Origin: Vanrija pseudolonga
Lineage: Eukaryota > Basidiomycota > Tremellomycetes > Trichosporonales > Trichosporonaceae
DNA length: 64,000 nt
Assembly (NCBI RefSeq): GCF_020906515.1
Contig: NC_085855.1
Coordinates: forward strand, 1,922,001 to 1,986,000
Direction: 5' to 3'
Below, piece after piece: positions 47,027-57,140 of this stretch (its first letter is position 1; each line of letters starts with the position of its first letter). The position numbers and the translations under genes are program-made. The notes under the pieces were generated by a model, which saw only the letters and a program-made list of their open reading frames with translations, did no database searches and was not told the DNA's origin.

Positions 47027-48603
47027 CACGCCATCATGGGCTGCCTTACGGCCGGCCGCGTGATCGAACGTTTGTTATCGAGGGATATGGGAGGGATGGA
47101 AGGAGTGCGTAAAGAGTAGTTCGAGAAAGATATCAGGCGCCAAAGCCATCGCGTGCTTTAGAATTTTGTGCTGACCGCGACTTGGTGCGAGACTCGGTGT
47201 TTGGCGGCGGCGGCGGTTGGGCTTGGATTTCGCCGGGCGGCTACGTCGCATACGTCGTTGGCAGAGCCACGCGACCCGGCGCCGGAACCGGCACTGATTC
47301 CAGCTCCGAGGCGCAGGTCCGATGACGCACGGTGCATGTGTCGGGGCAGGGTGGCAGGGTGTTGTGTATGTATGGGGTGATTGCATGTCTCTGTCTCTGG
47401 TATGGGGTGATTGCCTGGGTGCATGGGCTGTGGTTGGCTGCACGGGCTGCTCGGTGCCATGGGCAATGCCGTCGCTTGTATCCGTTTACATCCCGAGCGA
47501 GGGGGCTTCGTCGCGACGGGGGCAAATTTGCACCCAGGGAGAATCCCGAATTTGGGGTGAGAAAACGAGTTACAGCGACCATGTGCTGGCGCGATTGGCT
47601 CTCGGTGACTTCGGCTGTCTAGTAGGCCGTCGATGCGCGCTGCGTAGCTCGCCTCGATGGCGAGATTGCTTGCGTGCTGGCCACAAGGTCAGATGCATCG
47701 TGCAATCGGAGCTGAGCTGGGGGGCAAGCACGAGCACGAGCCTGGCCTTGCTGGAAGGAGGAAGGAACGAGGTGGAGTCGTGCGTCACGGTATGGTACCG
47801 TGGCCGGCCGTGTCAGTCGCCACTGTCGACCCGTCGGTGCTGGCCGTGTTGGCCGTATGGCGCCATCATTTCGCCATCCCGGAGGTGCATCGCCCAGTCG
47901 TCATTCCATCACGCAACAGCGCAGGGTGCTTTGCTGTATGCACCTTGCCCCGTCTGGGATCGCGGCATGCATCCCAAGGGGTATAGCTTGACTCAGGACC
48001 TCGCGTACCATGCCCAATACTGCTTGGTACTGACTCTTTTGCTTGGCGCGTCGCCTGCCTAGGATTTGCAGCTAACGCAATCCAAACCAACACCACTCTG
48101 GTCTTTTCTAATCCCCCTCATTCTGAATTCCACTTTCGACATCCTCTCATCTTCCACTCCTCCCACTCTACTCCTCCTCCTTTCCGCTGGCGTGATTCAA
48201 CAAACACCGCTGCGCGCTCCACACCCACACCACGACTGCCTACGTGCACTCCCAAAAATAAAGAGAGAGACTTCCAACAAGTCCTCTTGACCCCCCTTTC
48301 TTTTTCTTCTCGCTGTCCAACACCAGCGAGAAACGGAGAGATCTTGGCCGACGATCCAACTCTCGGAAATCCAAGTCTCACCTTCCTCCCCCCCTTCCCC
48401 CCTCTTCCCAATTCACTCAACGGCGTACCCGCGACACGACACATTCCCGCCCACACCACGGCAGTGTAACCTTTAAACCCAACACCCACATCCACAGTCT
48501 TGTGACCCCATCGCCCACCGCCGACGCACTGGCACCCACTACAACAACGGCTCTCGCCGCTTACTCCACCAACTACTCCCACCCCCCTCCCACTCCAACA
48601 ACA
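47027..48603. promoter_or_regulatory. sconB upstream region
   Basis: 1.6 kb upstream of sconB. From about 48100 the plus strand is C/T-rich with no ATG, a likely long 5' leader. A pair of identical 14-bp words lies at 47371-47384 and 47401-47414. No other gene is supported. Confidence 0.45.
47371..47414 (+). repeat. 14-bp direct repeat, 30-bp period
   Basis: TATGGGGTGATTGC occurs twice, at 47371-47384 and 47401-47414, exactly 30 bp apart. Possible paired regulatory sites, or a small duplication. Confidence 0.65.
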
Positions 48604-50964
48604 ATGGCCCACATCGAGTCCCACGCCAGCAACATCCTCTCCGAGGACCACTCGCACGCGCCAGAGTCCATCACCGCCGCCAAGGATGGTCGTAAACTCT
48701 GCGTGAGGCATCAGCAGACGGCAAACCAGAATGTCAACGCAAAGCTGCAAAAGGTAAGCAGAGGTGGCAAGGCACCAGACCCGACGACAAACCATGCTGA
48801 CTGACGCTAGTCACTCGACTCGCTCCCTGTTCCCGAGCGCGCCGCCATTACAAACCTCTGGTCGACATTCTCTGCTGCGCCCCACAACAAGAGGAAACTC
48901 ATCCTCGAGGGCATCTTGACAATGTGCTGCTTGTAAGTGTGGTGTCGCCACGAGCGCGAATTGGTGGCTTTTCCTTGGCAACGGGTGGATCGCTTACAAT
49001 CTCGCAGCTCTCAACTGTCCCACCTCTCCGATACCCTCAACCAGATCATCCGCATCGACCCCTTTTCGCTTCTTCCTCGCGAGGTCTCGCTCAGAATCCT
49101 GGGCTACCTTGACGCCATCAGTCTTGGACGCGCCGCTCAGGTCTCTGCCTCTTGGAAGGCCCTCGCCGATGACGATCTTCTTTGGCGTCGAATGTGTGGT
49201 CAGCACATTGACCGCAAGTGTGAAAAGTGCGGATGGGGCCTCCCCCTCCTCGAGCGCCGCCGTCTCAAGGTCGAGCTCAAGGACCGCAGCCCCGCCACCG
49301 CCCTGGGCATTGGTGGCCACGGACCTCACGACGACCACGACCACCACCACTATGGCGTCAAGCCGGTGCTCACACGCTCAGAGGTTCTCGGCGTTGACCG
49401 GGCGGAGCATGCCGCGCACCAGACGGCAATTACCTGCGACGCACCGACACTTTTGACCTCGCTTAAGCGCTCGGCGCCCAGCTCGCCCATGAGCTGGCCC
49501 AGGGAGAAGAAGCAGCGTGTCGAGAGCGACTCGGAGGCAGAGCCTGATGAGATCGAGGTTGGTTCATCATCGAGGGCCACGGTCCCAGCTGGTAGCCTCT
49601 CGCGCGAGGTCCGCCTCACTCGTCCCTGGAAGTCGGTCTACTGCGAACGTCTTGTCGTCGAGCGTAACTGGCGCAAGGGCCGGTGCGTCACCAAGACCCT
49701 CAAGGGCCACACCGACGGTGTCATGTGCCTCCAGTACCACACGACTCTTACGTCGCCTTCGTACCCCGTGCTCATCACCGGTGGCTACGACCGCACCGTC
49801 CGCGTTTGGAACCTCGACTCGGGTGAGCAGGTCAATGTCCTCCGTGGCCACACTCGCGCTGTCCGTGCGCTCTGGTTTGACCAGATGCTGCTGTTCACTG
49901 GCTCCATGGATGGCACCGTTCGCATGTGGAACTGGCGCAAGGGTGAATGCCTGCGCGTGTTCGAGGGTCACTCGGACGGCGTCGTCTCGCTCCACTACAA
50001 CGGCTACCTTCTCGCTACCGGCAGCGCCGACAGCACCATCCTCGTCCGCAACTTCCGTACTGGTAACAAGTTCTTCCTTCGTGGCCACGAGGAGTGGGTC
50101 AACACTGTCCTTCTCTGGGACGGCAAGACGTCGCCTCACGACTACGACCCGACCCTCCCTCCTCAGTTCTCGGCTGCCGGCCGTGCCCGCTCGCCCGGCC
50201 CGGCGCACAACTCTCACGACGGCGACCGCCCGGACATTGACGCCGGCACCATGCTCTTCTCGGGTTCCGACGACGGCACTGTCAAGCTCTGGGACCTCAA
50301 CACCCAGACGTGCATTCGCACGTTCAACGGCCACAAGGGTCAGATCCAGAGCCTCCGCATCCTCATGGTCGACAAGCCCGACCAGGAAGACGAGGAGGAG
50401 GACCGCGAAGAGCGCGAGGCGACGCCTACTGCCTCTGCCTCGGGCTTTGTTCCTGCCACTGTCACTTCGCCTCACGCTACCATCAACCCTGCCCTTTCTG
50501 CCGCGTCTCCTCCCTCGGGCTTTGACCCCCTTGCGCACAGCACTGGTTCGCGCGACGAGCCGATCCAGCCTCGCGTGTACGTTCACGACGAGCCCGAACA
50601 GCGCCGCCGCAAGACGCGCGAGAAGACAAGTGAGGGCGACGGCACCAAGGTGGCCATCCTCGCCACTGGCTCGCTTGACGGCACTGTCAAGCTCTGGAAC
50701 GTCGACACTGGCCGTGAGCTCAACACGCTCTTTGGCCACATTGAGGGCGTGTGGGGCGTCGACTTTGACGCCCTTCGCCTTGCTTCTGCCTCGCACGACC
50801 GCACTATCAAGGTGTGGGACCGCGAGTCGGGTAACTGTGTCCAGACTCTGGTCGGCCACCGCGGCGCGGTGACTAGCCTCCAGCTCTCGGACGACATGAT
50901 TGTCTCTGGTTCAGACGACGGCGACGTGATGTGCTGGAGCTTTGCGCCTTCGACTTCGACATGA
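48604..50964 (+). CDS. sconB: Sulfur controller SconB / Met30 (F-box, WD40)
   Basis: Substrate receptor of an SCF ubiquitin ligase that represses the Met4/Cys3-type activator when sulfur is plentiful. Exons 48604-48753, 48811-48932 and 49008-50964 give 742 residues. The N-terminus has the ITNLWSTFSAAPHNKRKLIL block and TMCCFSQLS. The F-box lies at about 105-150 (DPFSLLPREVSLRILGYLDA, SASWKALADDDLLWRRMC), followed by QHIDRKCEKCGWGLPLLERR, which is typical of SconB/Met30. WD repeats fill about 315-740 (e.g. LITGGYDRTVRVWNL, LFTGSMDGTVRMWNW, LASASHDRTIKVWDR). A Glu-rich insert splits repeats near 590. Its neighbour is a sulfur-assimilation enzyme gene. Confidence 0.95.
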
Positions 50965-52301
50965 TCTCAACCACCTTCTTCACCACCGCCACCACCACCA
51001 CCACTACCACCACATCATAACCATTATTCCCGCGATTAGCCTCGCTCTTGGGTCCTCTGCACTATCCCGTTGTACTGCATTCTAGTTGTCTCTCTCACAC
51101 TGGACCCCCGCAACCCGCGCGCCCGCCATTCACTGTGTACTTTCACCATAATCCATCCATCTGTACATGACAGGGACGCCTTTGGGGCTCTTTCGTAAAC
51201 CAATGCATTGTTCGAAACAACAGCCCCGTGTCAGTGTGTGTGCCAACGTGTGCGTGTTTGTCGTATTCCTCGTTGGATGCCAATATGGCGTTTGATTGGC
51301 AAGGAGGTGTGGTAGTTGTGGTGTTTTGCTCGATTCTGACGTTTTTGCCACCTGCCTATTCAGTCGTAGTGGCATGAGGGCCCCGGGGCCGTTGAGCGGG
51401 CGTCAGACGTCAGGCGTCAGGCATCAGGCGTCAGGTGGCACTCTCTCTCGCGATCGCGGCAGTTCGTCACTTGCATGCATGCAATGCCGCGATAACGCAG
51501 CGTGGAGATTAACGTTACCAGACCGCTGGTGAGGCAAGGCGTCATCGCGAGAGCGTTCCGAAGGACTGGGACGTGTTGTCGTAGCTGTTGGCGTGCTGTG
51601 TGAATCTGGAAGAGGAGGAGGGGTGGGATCCCGAAGCGAGCGACGCCGATGGCGACATGTAGCTTATCTGAGCACAGACGGGCATCACGGGGCAGTCTAG
51701 GCGCCCTTAGTGTGCGTGTTATCGTCGTGTGCTTGGTGCTGGTGCTGCTGCTGCTGCTGCCGCTGCCGCCGCTGCCGTCGCATGCAGCCGTCGTGTGCCG
51801 AGTGTTCCGCACATGTCTTCGTAAAACCACCACCCAACACCTGCCGATGGCGACATGTTCGGAATGCTGCGAGTCAGTGTGGCACCTGGGCCGGCTGCTG
51901 TGGTGCAGCGGGACCAAATTTGGCTCATGGCCACCACGAATCGTCAGCGGGGTCCCCGGGGCGTGCCTGAAGATATTGCGTGCTCATCGTATTTCTGAAG
52001 TAAGCGGGGGGTGGTGCAGATGCAGATGCGAGATGGCAACGGCGACGACGAGCAGCAACTCTCACACAGACTCCACCACCATCATCAGCTGGACAACGAG
52101 GTCATTGTCAGCAGACCCAAACAGCAGCTTCTTCCTCCCAGTACCACGGTAACACGACACCTTTGACTCACGCCGGCGTCACTTGACCTCGTCGGTGTCG
52201 GCGCTTCTCTGCTCGCTTTACGGCAAGTGACTGTTTCGTCAAACTCTCGCTCCCCCTCCTCTCTCCTCCTTGACGACCCCCTCCCGACCGACCCCCGCGC
52301 A
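50965..52301. promoter_or_regulatory. cysA upstream / sconB downstream region
   Basis: 1.3 kb. Early part is sconB 3' flank with CCACCA-type repeats. Five 7-bp units lie at 51400-51434. From about 52200 a C/T-rich leader runs to the cysA ATG. A hydrophobic frame near 51650-52150 arises from CTG repeats. No Cys3-type palindrome was found by eye. Confidence 0.4.
51400..51434 (+). repeat. Five tandem 7-bp units (GCGTCAG-type)
   Basis: GCGTCAG, ACGTCAG, GCGTCAG, GCATCAG, GCGTCAG lie head to tail. The GTCAG part is constant except one unit. Upstream of cysA by about 870 bp. Confidence 0.7.
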
Positions 52302-54122
52302 ATGCCACCCCGAGCCCCCCTCCCGCGTAGCCTGCACCTCCCTACGGGCCCAAAGCCCAAGGTGACACCGCGCAAGCCGCACCTGTCAAAGCTGCACCTC
52401 GACAGCGCGCTGCTCGCCCCCGCGGCCGAGAGCCTCCCGTTCAGCAGCGCGCCGCCGTTCGTGCCCCCCGCCGCGCCGCAGATCCCCCCGCGCCGCCGGC
52501 CAGCATTCAGCCCCGGAGGCTTCGGCCTGACGTCCCGCGAGGCGCCGAAGGCCACAGATATCCTCGGCCTCGGGCGACGACGAAAGCCCGTCGAGGCCGC
52601 CACGGGCGACTCGAAGACCGAGGCTGAGATTGAGCGCCGGAGGGCCGAGATCGCAAAGGACGAGGCGGCGCAGGAGGGGTCCAAGCCTGAGGGCGAGGCC
52701 GAGGCTTGCTATGTTGTGAGTTGCGCGCGAGGTGTCGCGAGCCCGAGTGTGGCGGACGAGGCAGCTGCCGTCCACTCGTACATGTGCTAACCCTCGCAGC
52801 CCCCACCCACCACTCTTCACTACCACTCACCTGGGCCCCTGCCGCTCGTCTACTCGGACACGCCTCTGCCCCCGCACCAGCTCGCATACGAAACCTGGGG
52901 CACGCTCAACGAGGCGCGCGACAACGCCATCATCCTGCACACTGGCCTGTCGGCCTCGTCGCACGTCGCAAGCGGCGGCAACGACGTCGCGCACGCGACC
53001 TCGTCCAAGCCCGGCTGGTGGGAGGACTTTGTGGGGCCTGACAAGCCGATTGACACGAACCGCTTCTTTGTCATCTGCACCAACGTCCTCGGCGGGTGCT
53101 TTGGCTCGACGGGCCCGTCGAGCCCGTACCCGCCCGGAGACGGGCAGGTGCGCTGGGCGACGCGCTTCCCCATGCTCTCGATCCACGACATGACGCGCGC
53201 GCAGCTCGGCCTGCTCGACTACCTCGGCATCGACAAGCTGTACGCCTGTATCGGCAGCAGCATGGGCGGCATGTCGAGCCTGTCCATGACGTACCTCGCG
53301 CCCGAGCGCGTCGGCCGCGTCGCGTCCATCTCGGCCACGGGCCGCTCGGGCCTCAACGGCGTAGGCATGCGATACGCCCAGCGCTCAGTGCTCATGGCCG
53401 ACCCGAACTGGAACCGCGGTTTCTACTACGACGGCATCCCGCCGCACGAGGGCATGAAGCTGGCAAGGCAGATTGCCACGATCACGTACAGGTCTGGACC
53501 GGAATGGGAGCAGCGGTTCGGCCGCCGCATGCTCAGCGAGGAGCAGGACGGCGGGCCGGGCACGCCGCGCCTGTCGCCCGACTTCCTCATCGAGACGTAC
53601 CTCGACCACCAGGGCGAGCGCTTCTGCCTGACATATGACGCCAACTCGCTCATCTACCTGTCGAAAGCGATGGACCTGTTTGATATGACGGCGCCGGCGC
53701 TCGAGCAGCTCGCAAAGCAGTACAACGAGCGGTATCCCGACGCGGCGCCGTTCCCGCTGCCGTCTGACCCGCCGGCGGTGAGCGCGGCCGACAACTCGCC
53801 GCGACCAGGCAGCGTGCCGATCCCCGAGGAGTCGAGCGCGACGAAGAAGGCAAAGGAGCGCTTCATCCCCACGTCCAAGTCGGTACACCTCCCCGAGCTG
53901 GCGGCGGGCCTCAAGCGCCTCAAGGACATCCCGGCGCTCATCCTCGGCGTGCAGAGCGACGTGCTCTTCAACGTCGAGCAGCAGCGCGAGCTGGCCGACG
54001 CGCTCAAGCTCGCGGGTAACCGCAAGGTGGCGTACTATGAGCTCGGCGGCGTGTGGGGCCACGACACGTTCTTGCTGGACGTGCAGTCTGTCGGCGGCGC
54101 GATCAGGGGCTTCTTGATGTAA
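52302..54122 (+). CDS. cysA: Serine O-acyltransferase of the MetX family (CysA/Cys2 type)
   Basis: Alpha/beta hydrolase that O-acylates serine on the way to cysteine. Two exons, 52302-52715 and 52800-54122, give 578 residues. Residues 1-138 are a basic, Pro-rich leader (MPPRAPLPRSLHL) that may be a mitochondrial presequence. The catalytic core has LAYETWGTLNEARDNAI, SASSHVA, VICTNVLGGCFGSTGPSS, LYACIGSSMGGMSSLS (the nucleophile elbow GSSMGG), GFYYDGIPPHEGMKLARQIA and DFLIETYLDHQGERF. A His near the C-terminus (VWGHDTF) fits the triad. These blocks match fungal CysA/Cys2 better than Met2. Plain homoserine acetyltransferase is the alternative. It lies next to sconB. Confidence 0.85.
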
Positions 54123-54189
54123 ACACGGGTGGAAGTGAAGACAAAACGCCCAAGGGCGACAATAGTTGTATACTACTAGGCTCAGAGCC

Positions 54190-55359
54190 ATGCATGTATG
54201 AGCGTGTGCACATGTGTGGAGGTGGGGAGAGCGCAGCGCGGTGCCACCTGCCACTGGGCGTTAGTCACATGACACGACCCGCACCACCCCCGCCCCAGCG
54301 CCGAACCCCCCACCCCCCGTCACCGCAGCCGAGACCCTCCCGCCGGCCCTCGCGACCGAGTTCTCGCGCTTCACCCTCGAGCAATGGTACCCGCTCGTGG
54401 AAGCGCACACGCCGCGGACCACACTCCTCCCTCTGTCCCGCGACACTGCCGCGCAGGTGCTGTCGGCGCACGGGGCCGCGCGTGCGCTGCCTGACGAGCG
54501 CGTCGCGGACTTATCGCCGCTCAGCGACGCCGAGGCGGTCTTGCGCTCTACCCTGCTCCCCGAGCTGCAGGCCCACCTCGCCCCCTTCGCCTCCGCGTTC
54601 GTCAAGTCCGCCGGCCGGAGCCCAAAGGACGCCGTACTCCGCTCTGGCCGCCTCCGCGCGTCGTACGAAGCGGCGATGCTTGCGCATGTCGCCGACGCGC
54701 CCGCGCTGGCGGCGCTGACGCCGAACGACCGCCTCGGGCTCTTCCTCGCTGCTGGGGGGGACGCGTTGCGCCACGTCCCCGGCGACGGCGCGCGCCTCCT
54801 CCGCCTGCTCGTGCTCTCGGAGCGCGTGGCGGACGACCTGAGGATCGCGCTGCGTATGCGCGTGATGCCTGCCCTCGTGTTCCGTGAATGGAAGCCGACG
54901 CGCGTCGACGCCGAGTTCCGCTTGTTTGTTGTGCACGGCACGCTGACAGGGATCACGCAGTACCTGCACACGTACTTCTCCCCACTGCTTGTAGCCAAGC
55001 AGGCCGCCGTGCGTACCCTGCTCAGCGCGTACTTTGCCCAGCTTGGCCCCTTGCTGGCCCAGTACGACACGTACGCGCTCGACGTCGCGATCGGCGGCTT
55101 TGGGCCCGACGAGGCTGCCTGGCAGCCCTACGTGCTCGAGGTCAACCCCTTCTTCGAGGCCACGGGCGACGGGCTCTTCACCGACCCGTCGGGGCAGGAC
55201 ATCATCCACGGGCGCTGTGTGGGGGCGCAGTATCCCGTCATGAGGGTACAAGAGAGGCCGCAGGGCCTGACGGTGATGGACCGTAAGTGGCGGGATATGA
55301 TGAGCGCTGCCGAGGCCGCCGTGCGCGCACGCCTCGAGGCGGGCTCTGCGGGTCAGTAG
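54190..55359 (+). CDS. Cdc123-like ATP-grasp protein (D123 family)
   Basis: Family members assist assembly of translation factor eIF2. The main exon runs from about 54265 to 55359. It starts EFSRFTLEQWYPLVEAHTPRT-like (matching the FSxWYPxF entry), then VKSAGRSPKDAVL (SPKDA is conserved), PALVFREWKPTRVDAEFRLF, GITQYLHTYFSPL and YVLEVNPFFEATGDGLF (E-x-NPF replaces the usual D-x-NPFG). No in-frame ATG opens this frame before a stop at 54262. A tiny first exon (ATGCAT or ATGAGC at 54190-54203) joined at TTAG|TCA would restore a start, but the branch site is weak. Only about 150 bp separates it from cysA. Sequence is divergent from yeast Cdc123, so a paralogue is possible. Confidence 0.7.
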
Positions 55360-55417
55360 TAGGCGCTGTCAAGCCGATAAGTAATGCAATACATGCTCAA
55401 TGCCAGCGACGAAACAA

Positions 55418-56088
55418 CTAGATGATCTGAGCAGGGTCAGCGCTGCGCCGAGGAACTGCTCACCTTTGGTGCCAAGGACAGAACCTTGCTCCAGCGGCCG
55501 TTGGGGTCGGCACCGCCGTCAATCTTGCGCAGCTCGGCCGACACGACGCCCGTGATGCGTGTGCCGAGGACCTCGCCCTTGTTGTTGAGGAGGACGCAGG
55601 CGTTGTCGTCGAAGCTGGGCCGGGTGTCAGGAGAGTTTGGACGCTGGGCACGACGGGTCGGGGCCCGCAGCAAGCTGCACCTTGCGCGCCCGCACCCCCA
55701 CCCCCTACTCACCGGACCACACGCCCGTCGTCGCGCTGCAGTGGCTTCTTGGTGCGCACGATCACCGCGCGGCGCACGTCGCCGCGGCGCACCTTCTGGA
55801 CGTTGGTCGTGGCCGCGCCGAGCGAGATGGGACGGGCCTTGTTGATGACGCAGGTGACCTCGTCGCCTGGGGGATGTTAGCACTGTCCCCCTTCTACTGT
55901 CCTCTCCCCCCAACGCAACCCCCACGCACCAACGCTCGCATGTCCGGTCGACTTGGCACGCGTCTTGACCTTGATCACATTGATCACCTCGGCGATGACG
56001 GCGCCCGAGTTGTCGATGACCTGCGGAGGGTTAGTATGTGTCGCGGTGCATAGCTACGCACGTTCAAGCGTCCCTTGAGGCCGATCAT
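55418..56088 (-). CDS. MRPL38: Mitochondrial ribosomal protein uL14m (Mrpl38)
   Basis: Large-subunit mitoribosome protein. Five exons on the minus strand. MIGLKGRLN joins to [20 protein letters not shown], then [55 protein letters not shown] and [14 protein letters not shown]. The last exon adds only II before TAG, so the product ends SLAPKII, like the yeast SLASRVI end. The uL14 core (NSGA, GD.V.C.I, VRR.GD, R.DG....F..NACVL) is complete. The cytosolic uL14 (Rpl23) would be longer with a different N-terminus; this form fits the mitochondrial one. Confidence 0.9.
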
Positions 56089-57140
56089 GGTGTGTTTTGT
56101 GTGTGATGTGAGCGTTGTTGTCGTCTTTGATGCTGTTCGGGTCAAGTTGCTCGACTTTCTTTTCGGAGACTTGCGAGGTGTGGACGGAAGCAAATTGGGG
56201 GGCCTCCACCGGTGATGCGGTCGTACAGTGGGATGGGAGATGCCACGGGCTGATTGTACCGCCCTGCTTGTCATGACACAAGACGTATGCATGCAGAACG
56301 GCGTCTTCCCGGTCAATGTGAGGCCTCGGAGTGGTAGAGGGAAGCAGTGCAAGTGCAATACACGCCCGGGTCTCTTGCAATTTCCTTAACGCCTGTGACG
56401 ACCTCATGGCCCAGTTGAGAGCGGTGTGTGCCACCGCTCCCTCTATCACATTGCAACCTGCTCCATACAGACAATGGATCGATGCCACCCATATACTGCC
56501 CATCTATGGTTGAGGTGACCCAGCCGCACCTCGAGTTTTCACATATGCTGATAGTGTGCTCACAAACTCGTTTGGCCTCAACGTTCCTTGGCCTGGGAAC
56601 CTCGAAGTGTCTTCGCTCACACGACAGTGTGCACCCACTTCAAATATCCTCCTCTGAGACCTAATACATGACTCTATCTTCTCTGCTCCCTCCATGATCG
56701 ACAATGCCCCAAGTAGGCAACTGCTGGCCTCGCTGCCCGTCAAGGAGGCCATCGACGGCGGCTCTTAACGAAGGAATCGTATGTGTACCACTGCCTGCTC
56801 AATCCTCTCTCTGCTCCCCTTTGAGTGGATCGGCCTCAGTGGCCGTACAACAGTGAGAATGGAAAGCTTCTACAATGCTGGAGAGACCCAATCATGGTTC
56901 AACTGTAGTTGCACAAGACGTCCCAACCTTGCATCCATCGTGCCGCCCGCCACACTGCCTGCCTGCCTGCGTGCCACGCGCCAGCCGCCACCCGGCCATT
57001 AGACTTGGCGTCATAGCCGGCCATCCATGTCGTCGCTCGCTCTCTTTCGATTCGGCCCAACACATCACGCACCACACTCTTTCCACATCACACTCTCCTA
57101 CACTCCTTCAACACAACACACGGCCACATCCATCACCACC
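56089..57140. promoter_or_regulatory. Divergent MRPL38 / ABCD intergenic region
   Basis: 1.05 kb between divergent starts. The half nearest 57140 is a leader with CA/CACA-rich sequence. A short open frame (ATG at 56695, MIDNAPSRQLLASLPVKEAI) is too small to support as a gene. Nothing else is recognised. Confidence 0.4.

Noticed and set aside
51649-52152. Plus-strand frame with a hydrophobic, signal-peptide-like start
   Set aside because: The hydrophobic run comes from CTG/CCG repeats; no conserved content follows.
56695-56766. Short frame MIDNAPSRQLLASLPVKEAI... in the MRPL38-ABCD gap
   Set aside because: Only 24 codons, no splice partners found, no recognised family.
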